From Closterium sp. Naga37s-1 (taxonomy: Eukaryota > Streptophyta > Zygnematophyceae > Desmidiales > Closteriaceae): DNA of 64,000 nucleotides. The position numbers and the translations under genes are program-made. Below the pieces are notes generated by a model. That model saw only the letters and a program-made list of their open reading frames with translations. It was not told the DNA's origin and did no database searches. Positions 10,492 to 20,300 of this stretch are shown here, one piece after another. The first letter of the stretch is position 1. Every line of letters starts with the position of its first letter. The stretch covers positions 1,674,001 through 1,738,000 of the forward strand of contig CANJKZ010000092.1 in NCBI GenBank assembly GCA_947471745.1, in the 5' to 3' direction.

Positions 10492-13400
10492 ATGGAGGAT
10501 TGGAGCAACAACGCGTGGCTGCTGGAAGCCGAAGACGGCGGATTCCACGTCGACGATTGCGTTTACGAAGAGGACGAAATCGGTTACGTCGTTGACGACG
10601 ACGATTCCCTTCCCTGGGAGCAGCATGTGCGTAGTAAGAGGCTTATGAGGCGCCTCTGAAGGCAGCACGTGCGTAACGGCCTCTCTTGTACAACTCAGCA
10701 GGGTGCTGAGACGTGTTCCAGATTCTACGCTCCTGGAAGGCTTTCAACTAGGTCATATGTTGAATGGCAGGATTCTTGAAGGATCTTGTCCGTCGCGTAG
10801 GAGCGTGGCTTCATTGGAAGTTCGAGATAGCTCCGGTGGCGTTGTTCATATTCCGCATGCTAGTTCCGGTGACTTTTTTCATGTTGGCTTAAACTTCGTA
10901 GAGTGGTCAACGGATCCGACACCATCGTGCTTCTGGTTAGACCGCGCTCTTATGTTGCTCGAATTCCTTTCCTCTCCTCTCATCCGCCCGCCTTCCCGTT
11001 CCGTCTCCTTGCCGAGGGAACGTCGACGTGCCCAGTCCGTGCGAGCGACTCGGTGTGGAGATCCTGCGACCCATCTCCCACCCGTTTCGCGCCAGCTGTC
11101 GCATCGTCTCCTGCCACTCCGTTTCCGCTGTTCCTTCCTACCCGCTCTTCCCATTTCTTCCGCGCTCTCTTCCCAATCGCTTCCGCTGTCAGGTGGAGCG
11201 AGTTCACACGGCAACGGGCGTGGTGCAGGTGACGGTGCGCGGCGATCCCGGCAACCCACCGCCAGTCACTCTGTCTTCATGTCCCTGTTCCCTCCTATCC
11301 TACTCTTTCTCACTCCACCTCCCGCTGTCAGGTCGAACGGGTCCACAAGGCAACAGGCGTCGTGCAGAGAATCGCGCGAAGAACCTTCCAGTCACCCTCT
11401 CTCCATGTCCTTCCCGCCTCCCACCTGCGCGACTCTGTCTCACTCCACCTCCCGCTGTCAGGTCGAGCGAGTGCAGACGGCAACGGGCGTGGTGCAGGTG
11501 ACGGTGTGCGGGGATCGCTGCAACCCGCCGCTGATCACCTATCACGACGTCGGGCTCAATCGTGAGTCTCTATGATAACTTATCACGACAAAATCGTGAG
11601 CTCCTCCCTCCCTTCTTGCTACCCCACATCCGCGCGTCGGATTACACGTGTTTCCAAGGCCTCCGCGGTAACCCCCCATCTCACTCTCCCTTCCTCGCTC
11701 TCCCCCATCCCATCCTCCGCTTGTCGAATTCCACGTGCTTCCAAGCATGCTCTGCGCGGACACCTCCGCGCTGCTTAATACCCCCCGTCTCACTCTCTCC
11801 TCCGCGCTATCCCTCATCCCACCCTCCGCGCGTCAGACTCCACGTGCTTCCAAGGCCTCATGCTCTGCGCGGACACCTCCGCGCTGCTTCTACGAAACTT
11901 CTGCATATTCCACGTCGACGCGCCGGGTCACGAGGTGAGCACGGCCGTCCTGGGCTGTCTTCAAGGGAGCCGTCTTCAAGGGAGCCGTTAGGTTTCCGCA
12001 CAGGTTGCTTCTGAGGACGAGGGGCCGTCTTCAAGGGAGCCGTTAGGTTTCCGCACAGGTTGCTTCTGAGGACGAGGGAAACGTTTTTTGACACGTCTCG
12101 AAAATATTTCTGCACAGGCTGTTTTTGAGGTCGGGGAAAACGACGCTCGTAAGAAAAATTGTGTCGGAAACCGCTCTTTCTGTCCCCAATAGCTTCCCCT
12201 CTCCCTTCGTGTGCGCCGCGCGCAGGAGGATATGCCGCGCGCAGGAGGATATGGAGGAGATCTCCTCGTCGCACCCGCTGCTGTGCGCGGCCATATTGGC
12301 GCGCCTCATTGTGTACCTCAACCTTCTCTCCTCTCCCCCACCACCCCCCACCCTTTTCCCCGCCGTGCGCCGCGAGCAGGAGGACGCGGAGGAGATCCCC
12401 TCGTCGCGCCCGCTGCTCTCCGCGGACGATCTGGCTGAGCAGGTGGCGGAGGTGGCGCGGCACTTTGCGCTCGCTGACGTCACGCTCATGGGCGTCACTG
12501 CGGGCGCCTACGTCCTCACGCTCTTCGCTGTACGCCCTCGCTGCGCGTTTACCTGCCTGCCTGCTGCGTTCCCGCGCCCCCCGCGCTCTCCCCCGCGCCG
12601 CTTGCCTGCCTGCTTGCCTGCTTCCCGTTATCCCTTGGTCCCTCCACCTGGTCCTCCACCTTGTCCCTTCCTCTCAATCCTGCCGCTGCACCCGCAGCTA
12701 TCCCACCCACATCTGCTGCCAGGGCTCATTCTCGTGTCATGCGTCCCCTTCCTCCCCTCACCTTTTCCTTTGCTCCCCCCGCCTTCCCCCCTTTCCTCCT
12801 TTCCCCCCGTTTCTCCTGCCGCCGCGCCCGCAGCTATCCCACCGCCATCTGGTGCGCGGACTCATTCTCGTGTCGCCTCTGCTCTCGCCGCCCTCCTGGT
12901 CTGAGTGGGCGCACAACAAGGTGAGCCATGGCGCACAACAAGGTGAGCCATGGCGCACAACAAGGTGAGCCATGGCGCACAACAAGGTGAGCCATGGCGC
13001 ACAACAAGGTGAGCCATGGCGCACAACAAGGTGAGCCATGGCGCACAACAAGGTGAGCCATGGCGCACAACAAGGTGAGCCGTGGCGCGGGCTGACGTGA
13101 GACACGTGGCATGCAGCGTGCAGCGTGCAGCGAGTGAGGGGCATGCAAGAAGTTGTGCAGAGTGCAGCACACAATATGGACTACGGCGAAGCATGCAATA
13201 AGGTGTACTGTAAGGTGAAGGATATCCGCTTTTAGTGAGAATGCAGGCCGGTCTTTTCCCAACTTCTTGTCTCAAGTCGAATCTCCTTCTCCCTCTCCTC
13301 GTTCCCCTGTGTCGACCACGAGAGCAGGTGACCATGAGTGTGCTCTCCTATTACGGCATGACGTCATACATCAAGGACTCGCTCTTCGACCGCTATTTCT

Positions 13401-16400
13401 GCCCCGTACGTGTCCCTCGCCACTCGCGTCTCTCCTCTTGCCACTCGCCCCTCGCCCCTCGCCCCTCGCCCCTCGCCACTCGCCCCTCGCCACTCGCCCC
13501 TCGCCCCTCGCCCCTCGCCACTCGCCCCTCGCCCCTCGCCCCTCGCCCCTCGCCACTCGCCCCTCGCCCCTCGCCCCTCGCCCCTCGCCCCTCGCCCCTC
13601 GCCCCTCGCCCCTCGCCCCTCGCCCCTCGCCACTCGGCCAATGTTGCTCATTTCCATGCCCTCTTGGTTTGCTGCCCCACCCTCCCACCCACTCTCGACC
13701 ACCAATCCCCCTTCTCCCGCCTCACATGCTGCTGCATGGTTCTTACCTCTTTCATGTTCATTCCCCTGCCAACCTGTCTCCCGTATCCTCCTCCTCCTCC
13801 TCCTCCTCCTCCTCCTCCTCCTCCTCCTCCTCCTCCTCCTCCTCCTCCTCCTCCTCCTCCTCCTCCTCCTCCTCCTCCTCCTCCTCCCCCTCCCCCTCCT
13901 CCCCATCCTCCCCCTCTCCTCCCGCCTCCCCTCTCCCCCTCCTCCCCATCCTCCCCCTCTCCTCCCGCCTCCCCCCTCCCCCGTCTCACCTGCATGTGTC
14001 CTGCAGGCCACGTCAGGCTTCCACGGACCGGCGTCAGATGCGCTCATGTCCTTCCGCAGGGTAAGTCCGCGACCAATGTAACTCCGATGGGTTGGGGTGG
14101 GGGCGCTTTGCTCTTTAGCAGTTGAGATTGCTGGGCGTGGAAAGGCAGGTGGGCCCCTGCACTGCATCCCATACTGCATTGGGTTGCAGACCATGTACGT
14201 TGGGATCACTTCTGGCCGGGCCACCATCAGTGCATGTGCATGTGCACGTGCATCACTGAGATGCAGTGGATCCTGCAGGCCGGGCCTCATTGTTATTCCG
14301 TCCCCCTTCCTTCTCGTCGCGTTTATTCCCTTTCGTTTCTCCCGCAGGAGCTGGACTATCACGAGCCGGAGAACCTCATGCGTTATTTCCACGCCATCCA
14401 CAGGTATGTCCGTGCCTGCCTTCCACCTCACGTGTGAGTCGACTCCAAAGGAACTCATGCGCAACTGCTGCTGTGCCATCGTGAGGTACATCGAGCTCGA
14501 TGCTTGTACACGCCTTTTTTTTTTTTTTTTTTTTTAGCGCAATCTCAGTGTCCCGTGATTGGTTGCAAAGGAAGTGCACTGCACTTCCATCCACTCGATT
14601 CACTTCCTTTCTCTGTTTATCAAAGCGTGCAGACGGCTCTGTTCCCTCTCGCCCACCAGCAGGTCGTTGCCTCTTCTCACTCGCCACTCCCCTTCCCCTC
14701 TCGCTTCCGCTCCCCCATATCCTCCAGGCGCAAGAACCTGCTCCCTGCACTGGCGGCGCTGCAGGTGCCAGTGCTGCTGGCCGTGGGTGACTCGTCCCCT
14801 TTTAACCCCCTCGCTCGCTCCGCCTTCCACCACCTCCACGCCAAGGCTCCTCTGTTTTCTCCTGGCGCCTCTTCTTGCTCCTCAACCGCATCTCTCACGC
14901 TCTCCACCTCTTCCTCGCCCTCTCGCCCTCACTCTCGCTCTGACTCTCACTCTGACTTTTTATCTGAGGAGGCAGAAAGGGGAGTGGAGGATAGGGAAGA
15001 GGAGGGTGAGAGGGATGCGAGAGGCACAGGTGGGTTGGTGGCAGTGGCTGAGTGTGACAGGGTGGGAAGAGGGATGTGGGAAGGGGGGATACGACGAGGG
15101 CAGATGGGGAGTGAAGGTGCTGCTACGTTGGCTGTGGACGGGGAGAGGGATGGAGGCAGGGAGGAGAGGCGGGCAGGGATAGAGGAGCGGGAATGGGAGA
15201 ATGCGAGTGCGAGTGAGCAGTGGAGAGAGAGAGAGGTGGATAGCAGCACGTGTGCAAGTGAAGAGGGCAGCAGCGGAAGGTGCGAAAGGAAAGGGGGCAG
15301 TGGCAGCAACAGGTGCGAGAGAGAAGTAACCAGCAGGAGCAGCAGCAGCAGCAGCAGCATGTGCGAGAGTGTAGGGGGCAGCGGCAGCAGGTGCGTGGTG
15401 TGGGTGGAGGTGGAGGCGTGTGGGTCGCTGGTGACAGAGGAGCGCCCCCACACGCTCCTCCCTGCCCTCTGCCACTTCATCTCACAGCTCCGCCCCGCAG
15501 CCAGCCACCAATGGAACTGTTACCCGTGTGCAGGGGAGGAAGGTGGGGAGAGGAGTGGCTACGGGAGGGATTGGGCGGTGGGGCGTGTGGAGGACGGGTC
15601 GAGTTCGGGATGGGTGGGTGGGTTGGCAGAGGGAAGGGTGCATGTGGGAGGGGAAGAGCAGGGTCAGCGGCAATGGCAGGTTCAAGAGCAGTGGCATAAA
15701 CTCGTGAACGCACAGCCGCAAGAGCAACAACGGCAGCAGCAGCAACAGCAGCAGCAAGCTGTTGTACAGCCATTGTCAACATCAAGTCATCGCAGCTACC
15801 GTGATTCGGCCTTCTGCATCCCGCTCTTTCGACCTACCTCGTCTCAGCAACAGCAGCACCACCAGCAGTACCAGCAGCAGCAACACCAGCAGCAGCAGTC
15901 CCTCTCCTGCTCACTCCCGTCCCCTACTCTCTCCCACCCCCTCAAGTCACCATCCGTCGCAGGTTCCCACCTCCCTTCTCCCTCCTCCATCCCGCCTCTC
16001 ATCTCCCCTTCCTCCTCATCACCCTCCACCTCCACCCCCTCGCGTACGACTCTGTCCCTCTGCACGCCCTTCTGGACTCCTGCGTGCACCCCAGCTGCTT
16101 TGTCGCCTGCCTTTACACCTGCTGCTGTGTCACCTGTGTGCACTCCTGCTCCTGCGCCCAGCCTCCCACCCATGGCGCACCACAGCAGCAGCAGGAGCAA
16201 CTGCATGCCAGCAACAGCTGGGGCGGTTGTGAGGGGCTTTGGGCAGCAGGCGTGTGAGAGGGAGTGTGAGGTGAATGTATCGCAGGTGCGGCAGCGGGAG
16301 TTGGAGCGAGGGAGGGATTGGGAGAGGGGGAAAGAGCAGATGTATCTGGAGGTGGAGAGGAGGACGCTGCAGCCGGTGCGCACGAGTGGCGAGGGAAGGA

Positions 16401-16465
16401 GGTTTGGGGAGGAGGAGGCACAGTGGGCGGGGTTTGAACAAGTGTGTGGGTCGCCCACAAGCTGA
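10492..16465 (+). CDS. NDRG/NDL family protein (N-myc downregulated-like), nine exons
   Basis: Proposed exons: 10492-10626, 11462-11561, 11837-11934, 12380-12529, 12834-12920, 13328-13405, 14007-14060, 14348-14403, 14728-16465. All junctions are GT-AG and phases agree, giving 831 residues. Family marks in order: [54 protein letters not shown] (148 on), [25 protein letters not shown] and [16 protein letters not shown]. The fold is alpha/beta hydrolase, but the nucleophile elbow reads GVTAG without serine, as in NDRG proteins, which are thought to be non-catalytic; plant NDL proteins partner G-protein beta subunits. The family is usually about 350 residues. Here about 180 acidic/Ser-rich residues are inserted between GDSSPF and VEVEACG (about 14860-15390), and a Gln/Pro/Ser-rich tail of about 330 residues follows. 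One or both may hide introns. Exon 1 and its donor are the least certain parts. Confidence 0.85.
11193..11372 (+). repeat. Two partial copies of NDL exon 2 start in intron 1
   Basis: Copy 1 (from 11193) and copy 2 (from 11332) repeat the acceptor CCGCTGTCAG and the first 40-70 bases of exon 2 (real start 11462). Copy 1 still reads [18 protein letters not shown]; copy 2 diverges after about 40 bases. The copies are 130-139 bp apart and include the pyrimidine tract. Confidence 0.85.
11578..11600 (+). repeat. Copy of NDL exon 2 end and donor
   Basis: TTATCACGAC, AAAATCGTGAG repeats the exon 2 end and donor at 11541-11567 (CTATCACGAC, then CTCAATCGTGAG) with a short deletion. Confidence 0.65.
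11641..11782 (+). repeat. Two partial copies of NDL exon 3 start in intron 2
   Basis: Copies at about 11641-11670 and 11727-11782 repeat CCACGTGCTTCCAAG and, in the second, CTCTGCGCGGACACCTCCGC from the start of exon 3 (11837). Neither keeps the full exon. Confidence 0.8.
12226..12300 (+). repeat. Partial copies of NDL exon 4 start in intron 3
   Basis: A GCAG acceptor followed by GAGGATATG occurs at 12226 and again at 12245, the latter going on as GGAGGAGATCTCCTCGTCGC. This mirrors exon 4 (12380: GAGGACGCGGAGGAGATCCC). Confidence 0.8.
12685..12745 (+). repeat. Partial copy of NDL exon 5 start in intron 4
   Basis: Acceptor CCCGCAG then CTATCCCACC and GGGCTCATTCTCGTGTC. This matches the exon 5 start at 12834 with a few differences and then diverges. 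Confidence 0.85.
12909..13082 (+). repeat. 22-bp array of exon-end plus splice donor
   Basis: The unit is GCGCACAACAAG (end of NDL exon 5) followed by GTGAGCCATG (donor). Donors occur at 12921, 12943, 12965, 12987, 13009, 13031, 13053 and 13075, all with the same GTGAGC core. The first fits the family (HNK then VTMS) and gives the modelled protein. Because 22 is not a multiple of 3, use of the next two donors would shift frame. Confidence 0.95.
13413..13636. repeat. CCCCTCGC minisatellite in NDL intron 6
   Basis: Tandem units of CCCCTCGC with variant CCACTCGC inside intron 13406-14006. Long open frames here are artefacts. Confidence 0.95.
13786..13888. repeat. CCT trinucleotide microsatellite
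   Basis: About 33 uninterrupted CCT units inside intron 6, followed by more C/T-rich repeats to about 13985. Confidence 0.95.
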
Positions 16466-16590
16466 TTGGAACTGCTCTGTGGAACTAGCCGGGCCTGGGA
16501 ATTCTCACTAACTAAATGGTAGGAGGAGGAGGCGGCACAGCGGATGGGGTTTGAAGAAGCGTGTGGGTCGCCCAGAAGCTGATAGCAACT
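16411..16590 (+). repeat. Duplicated NDL gene end
   Basis: The segment with the last codons and stop (about 16411-16475; key string GTGTGGGTCGCCCACAAGC then TGA) recurs at about 16524-16590 with substitutions and the same stop. Confidence 0.75.
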
Positions 16591-16650
16591 GCATAAGTGG
16601 CCGCATTGGTGTACATGGTGGAGTGCGAGCCTGCTATGCATATTCTTTCC

Positions 16651-16656
16651 AATAAA
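16651..16656 (+). terminator. Polyadenylation signal of NDL gene
   Basis: AATAAA about 185 bases after the stop, followed by TAATAAAG. It fits a 3' UTR end near 16680. Confidence 0.5.
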
Positions 16657-16681
16657 GGAATAATAAAGATGAGGCGCACAC

Positions 16682-17305
16682 GAGTGCTCTCTCAGGTGTA
16701 AGCCTGCTGTGGATAGTCTAGGAGAGCACCCACTCAGCTCAGGTGCATGAATGCTCTCATCAACGTGAGAGCTCCAACGGACTTTGCATGTCTCATTGGC
16801 CAATAAGATATATGTATACCATATTTAATGCCCTCCGCACAGCAGACTCTTTATACCGGTATTCCTAGAATGCATGTTACATTGCAGTCTATCTAAATAT
16901 ATTTACTACTGTAATTTCCATTTCATGTCCAAAAAATCATGCTTTGTAACAAAAAGGATCACTAGACAACTTGGACACTCCCCATGAAAGAAAACATCTG
17001 TTATAATAACCCACAAGCACATACCGCATCAGCAACACTATAATACATACAGTGGGGGGGGGGGGGGGAATGAAATAATATTTGAGATCAAGCCATGAGT
17101 GCAAGTCACCATTTCCCTGGTGACCTCCCATTCAATCAAACCACCATTCAGCTGCCTCAGAGGCAACCCCCATAAGGGAGAACACCACACCACAATGTCA
17201 ACCAACTGCGAAACCCAGTCCCAGCACCAGATTTCAGTATACGAATCAGTATACCGAACCTTGCCACACCCAACCTCACCCTACCGAACCTGACGATGTC
17301 ATGGC
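16682..17305. other. Spacer between convergent genes
   Basis: No coding region seen. It is AT-richer than its surroundings, with a G-run at about 17053-17068. The protease 3' UTR should occupy its right part. Confidence 0.55.
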
Positions 17306-20300
17306 TCAGTACGGCTGTACTCCAATAACCGACGACACAACGTGACCATCAGCGTCGCTCCACGTCATCCTTCCAAACGAGTAGTCCGACGATTTGTTGA
17401 CAGGGGTGATCGTGATGGTAATCGATTGCGTGCCCTTATTGGGCAGCGTGAAGGTGGTGGGTCGCACCACCACTTTCACATTGGCTGGCAGCTCAAGGGT
17501 GAGAGTGTACTTGCTGCGCTTCCCGCTCACGTTCACCACGCGCCGAACCACAGTGACTGTTTTCTTCAGCTGCGAAACGACAATGTTCGGAAGGTTAAGC
17601 TGGTACGCGGCGATTGGCGGTGGCGCCTGAATTTTGACTGCCGACGTGGATTTGGCAGACTTGGGAGTTGGCTTTGGTGCAGGTTTTGTCGACAAGATGC
17701 TCAGGCTCTGCGCGCGCGCCTCCTTGCTGTTGACCCCATATAAGAACGCAATGTACTCGTTATAAGTGATGTCGAAAATCAGCCCCGGGTCGATAGCTGC
17801 TGACGGGTTGATCTGCCCGGAGCCGAAATTAAACGGCGTCGCTTGACTCCCATCCTGGTTCCGAATGGGGCTCCCGATATTATTCTGTTGCGAAGCCGAC
17901 GTCTGGATTGCAGATTTGATTGCCGCGGGGCTGAGAGTCGGGTTCTTCTGCATGACAAGCGCAGCAACGCCAGCGACAATCGGAGTAGCCATGGAGGTTC
18001 CAGTGAGAATGCCGAATGAGACCTCGCCTTGCGGTGACGGTGCGGCAGCGAAAAGCATGACGCCCGGAGCGACGATGTCGGGCTTGAGAATGTCGTTTGT
18101 GAAGTTGGAGAGGCCGGCAGGCTGCAGCGGGTTGACAAGGGGGCCCGAGGAGGAAATGGTTGCCACCTTGGGGGCCTCGTCGCTGGTGTCCCAGAAGAGC
18201 GGGGAGAGCGTACCGATGGTTCTGAGGAAACGAATGGGGAGTGTCAGGGAGGGGAGGAAAAAGGGTTAGACAGACATACATGGGGTGGCAGTTTGCCCTG
18301 AAGAGCTGCGTGCTAGTGTAAGGCATCCATGCAGGTCAGGAGACAAGAGTGATATGATAAGAGTTGGCGGATTCCGAATCATCTATGGGCGCATGAGCGC
18401 GGTGCAATCAGCATGGCAGCTCGTAAAAGAAACAGGGCCGGAAAGATTTCCAGCCGTACGCCCCGTGTGCACTCACACAGAGTATGCGTGCACTGGCCTT
18501 GATGAGCTGGCGGATGCTGAAGGCATCGGTGTACGTCATGGAGATGGCAGGATCCCCAGAGGGGGACGACGGTGCCAGCAGCATGACACACTGAAAGGAA
18601 ACCCAGCAATGCACAACCCGTGTGTACTCACGCAGAGGGCGCGTTGGCCTTGATGAGCTGGCGGATGCTGAAGGCATCGGTGTAGGTCATGGAGACGGCA
18701 GGGAAGTCAAAGTTGATCGTCTCGGTAGTTGCAGACGGGGACGACGGCGCCAGCAGCATGGCTGCTCCACCTGAAGCCGCCACCAAGGATGCCTTTTCGT
18801 CTGCTGAGCTGCCTCCGGATACACACAGCACCATCTTTCCCTGCACCAGCCAGCTTGCTAGCGATCCTGAAATGCACTGCTCCGCCTGTTGGGGTGGAAA
18901 GGAGAGTGGTGGGGGGAGGGAAAGGGGGGGAACTTCTGAGTCGACTAAAAAGACGCCGCCACGACGGACACCTTGACGTCTGCTGAGTTGCCTCCCGACA
19001 CGCACAGCACCATCGTGCCCTGCACCGGCCAGCTTGGCAGTGACCTTGAGATGCATTGCTGCGCCTGGCGGGTGGCAAGGAGAGGGACGTGGGAGCTAAA
19101 TCTGAGTCCTTTCTGAGAATGCTCAGAACAGCACCACCGTACCCTGCATCAGCCAGCTTGCTAGTGATCCTGGAGAACATTGCTCCGCCTGGTAGGGTGG
19201 ACGGAGAGGGGAGACGGGAGGGCACGGGTGTGTGGAGAGAAGGATGTGTGAGTGAGGGAGGGTCGGTTGTGATCGGGCAGGGGAGTGAGGTAAAGGGATG
19301 CCACTGGGCAAAGTATTACATGAGAAGAAATGTAGGCCAGGATGCAAGGTGTGGCTTCTACATAAACACTGAGTCAGGTGATGGCAGTGCAGGAGAAGAC
19401 AGGCAGAGATACACGCAAAAGTCACTTCGCTATCTCTCGCCCCGGGCCTCTTCACATCCACGCCCAGCATCATCTCCTTGTTCTTCGTTCACAATGCAAG
19501 AACAGAGCTAGTCAGTGAAAGTGAAGGAGAAGGCAGGCGGAGACACACAGACTCACTTCGCTATCTCTCGCCCCGGGCCTCTTCACATCCACGCCCAGAA
19601 CGATCTCCTTGTTCTTCGTGCTGTCATCGCCGCCCCGCCACGACCCGCCGTCCACATACAGGCTCTTCTTGGCGAAGGTGAGGCGGGCAAGGGGCGGGAA
19701 CGTTCGGCTGATAGTGCTGGCGCCGACGGTGAGGGTGAAGGGCGAGACGGAGATGAGGGCGGGAGTGAGCGAGTAGGGCGGCGGAATGCCGTTGTTGCCC
19801 GCTGCTTGCACCACAAACACACCCGCCTGGTGGCATAAGAGGCGCAGAAGGGAGGGAAGGGGAGGGGAAGGGAAGGGAGGAAAGGGGAGGGAAGGGGAGG
19901 GAGGAGAAGGGGAGGGAAGGGGAGGGAGGAGAAGGGAGGAGAACGGGGGGGATAAGGGAGGGGAGGTGAGGGTTGAGGGCAAGCAGAGACGAGAAGAGTG
20001 GAGAGTGTGGCTGCTTTGAGGAATGGCAGAACGATGGGGGGGGTGGCAGCAGATGTTGGCAGCAGTCAGCAGTGCCACTTTATCAGCATACGAATCAGGG
20101 TGTCTACACCCGCAAGATGCATGGTTATAAGAAGGTGATTTACCCTGGCAGCATTGAGCAGCGGCACTTCATCAAAGTAAGAATCAGGAAGCGCGCCGAT
20201 GGAGAGGCTCAGGATATCCACACCGTCCGCCACAGCGCGATCAACGGCTGCGAGCACGTCGGCCCACGAGCCAATGGCGCCGTTGGGGGTGTTCCAGAGT

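Noticed and set aside
10703..11575. A 290-codon frame in the NDL region as a separate gene
   Set aside because: It runs through intron 1 and the exon 2 copies and only its last part matches the family; the spliced model explains it. The first part (10703-10915) could still be an exon, but I see no support.
12125..12968. Two overlapping frames of about 260 codons
   Set aside because: They span exon 4, exon 5 and introns. Pro/Arg/Ser-rich stretches come from pyrimidine-rich introns.
12909..13082. CRISPR-like array
   Set aside because: The 22-bp units are contiguous without unique spacers, in a eukaryotic gene, and each is an exon end plus donor.
13235..14125. Pro-rich and poly-Glu/Arg frames
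   Set aside because: Translations of the CCCCTCGC minisatellite and the CCT microsatellite.
19786..20019. Gly/Glu/Lys-rich frame
   Set aside because: Reading of the purine minisatellite in a protease intron.
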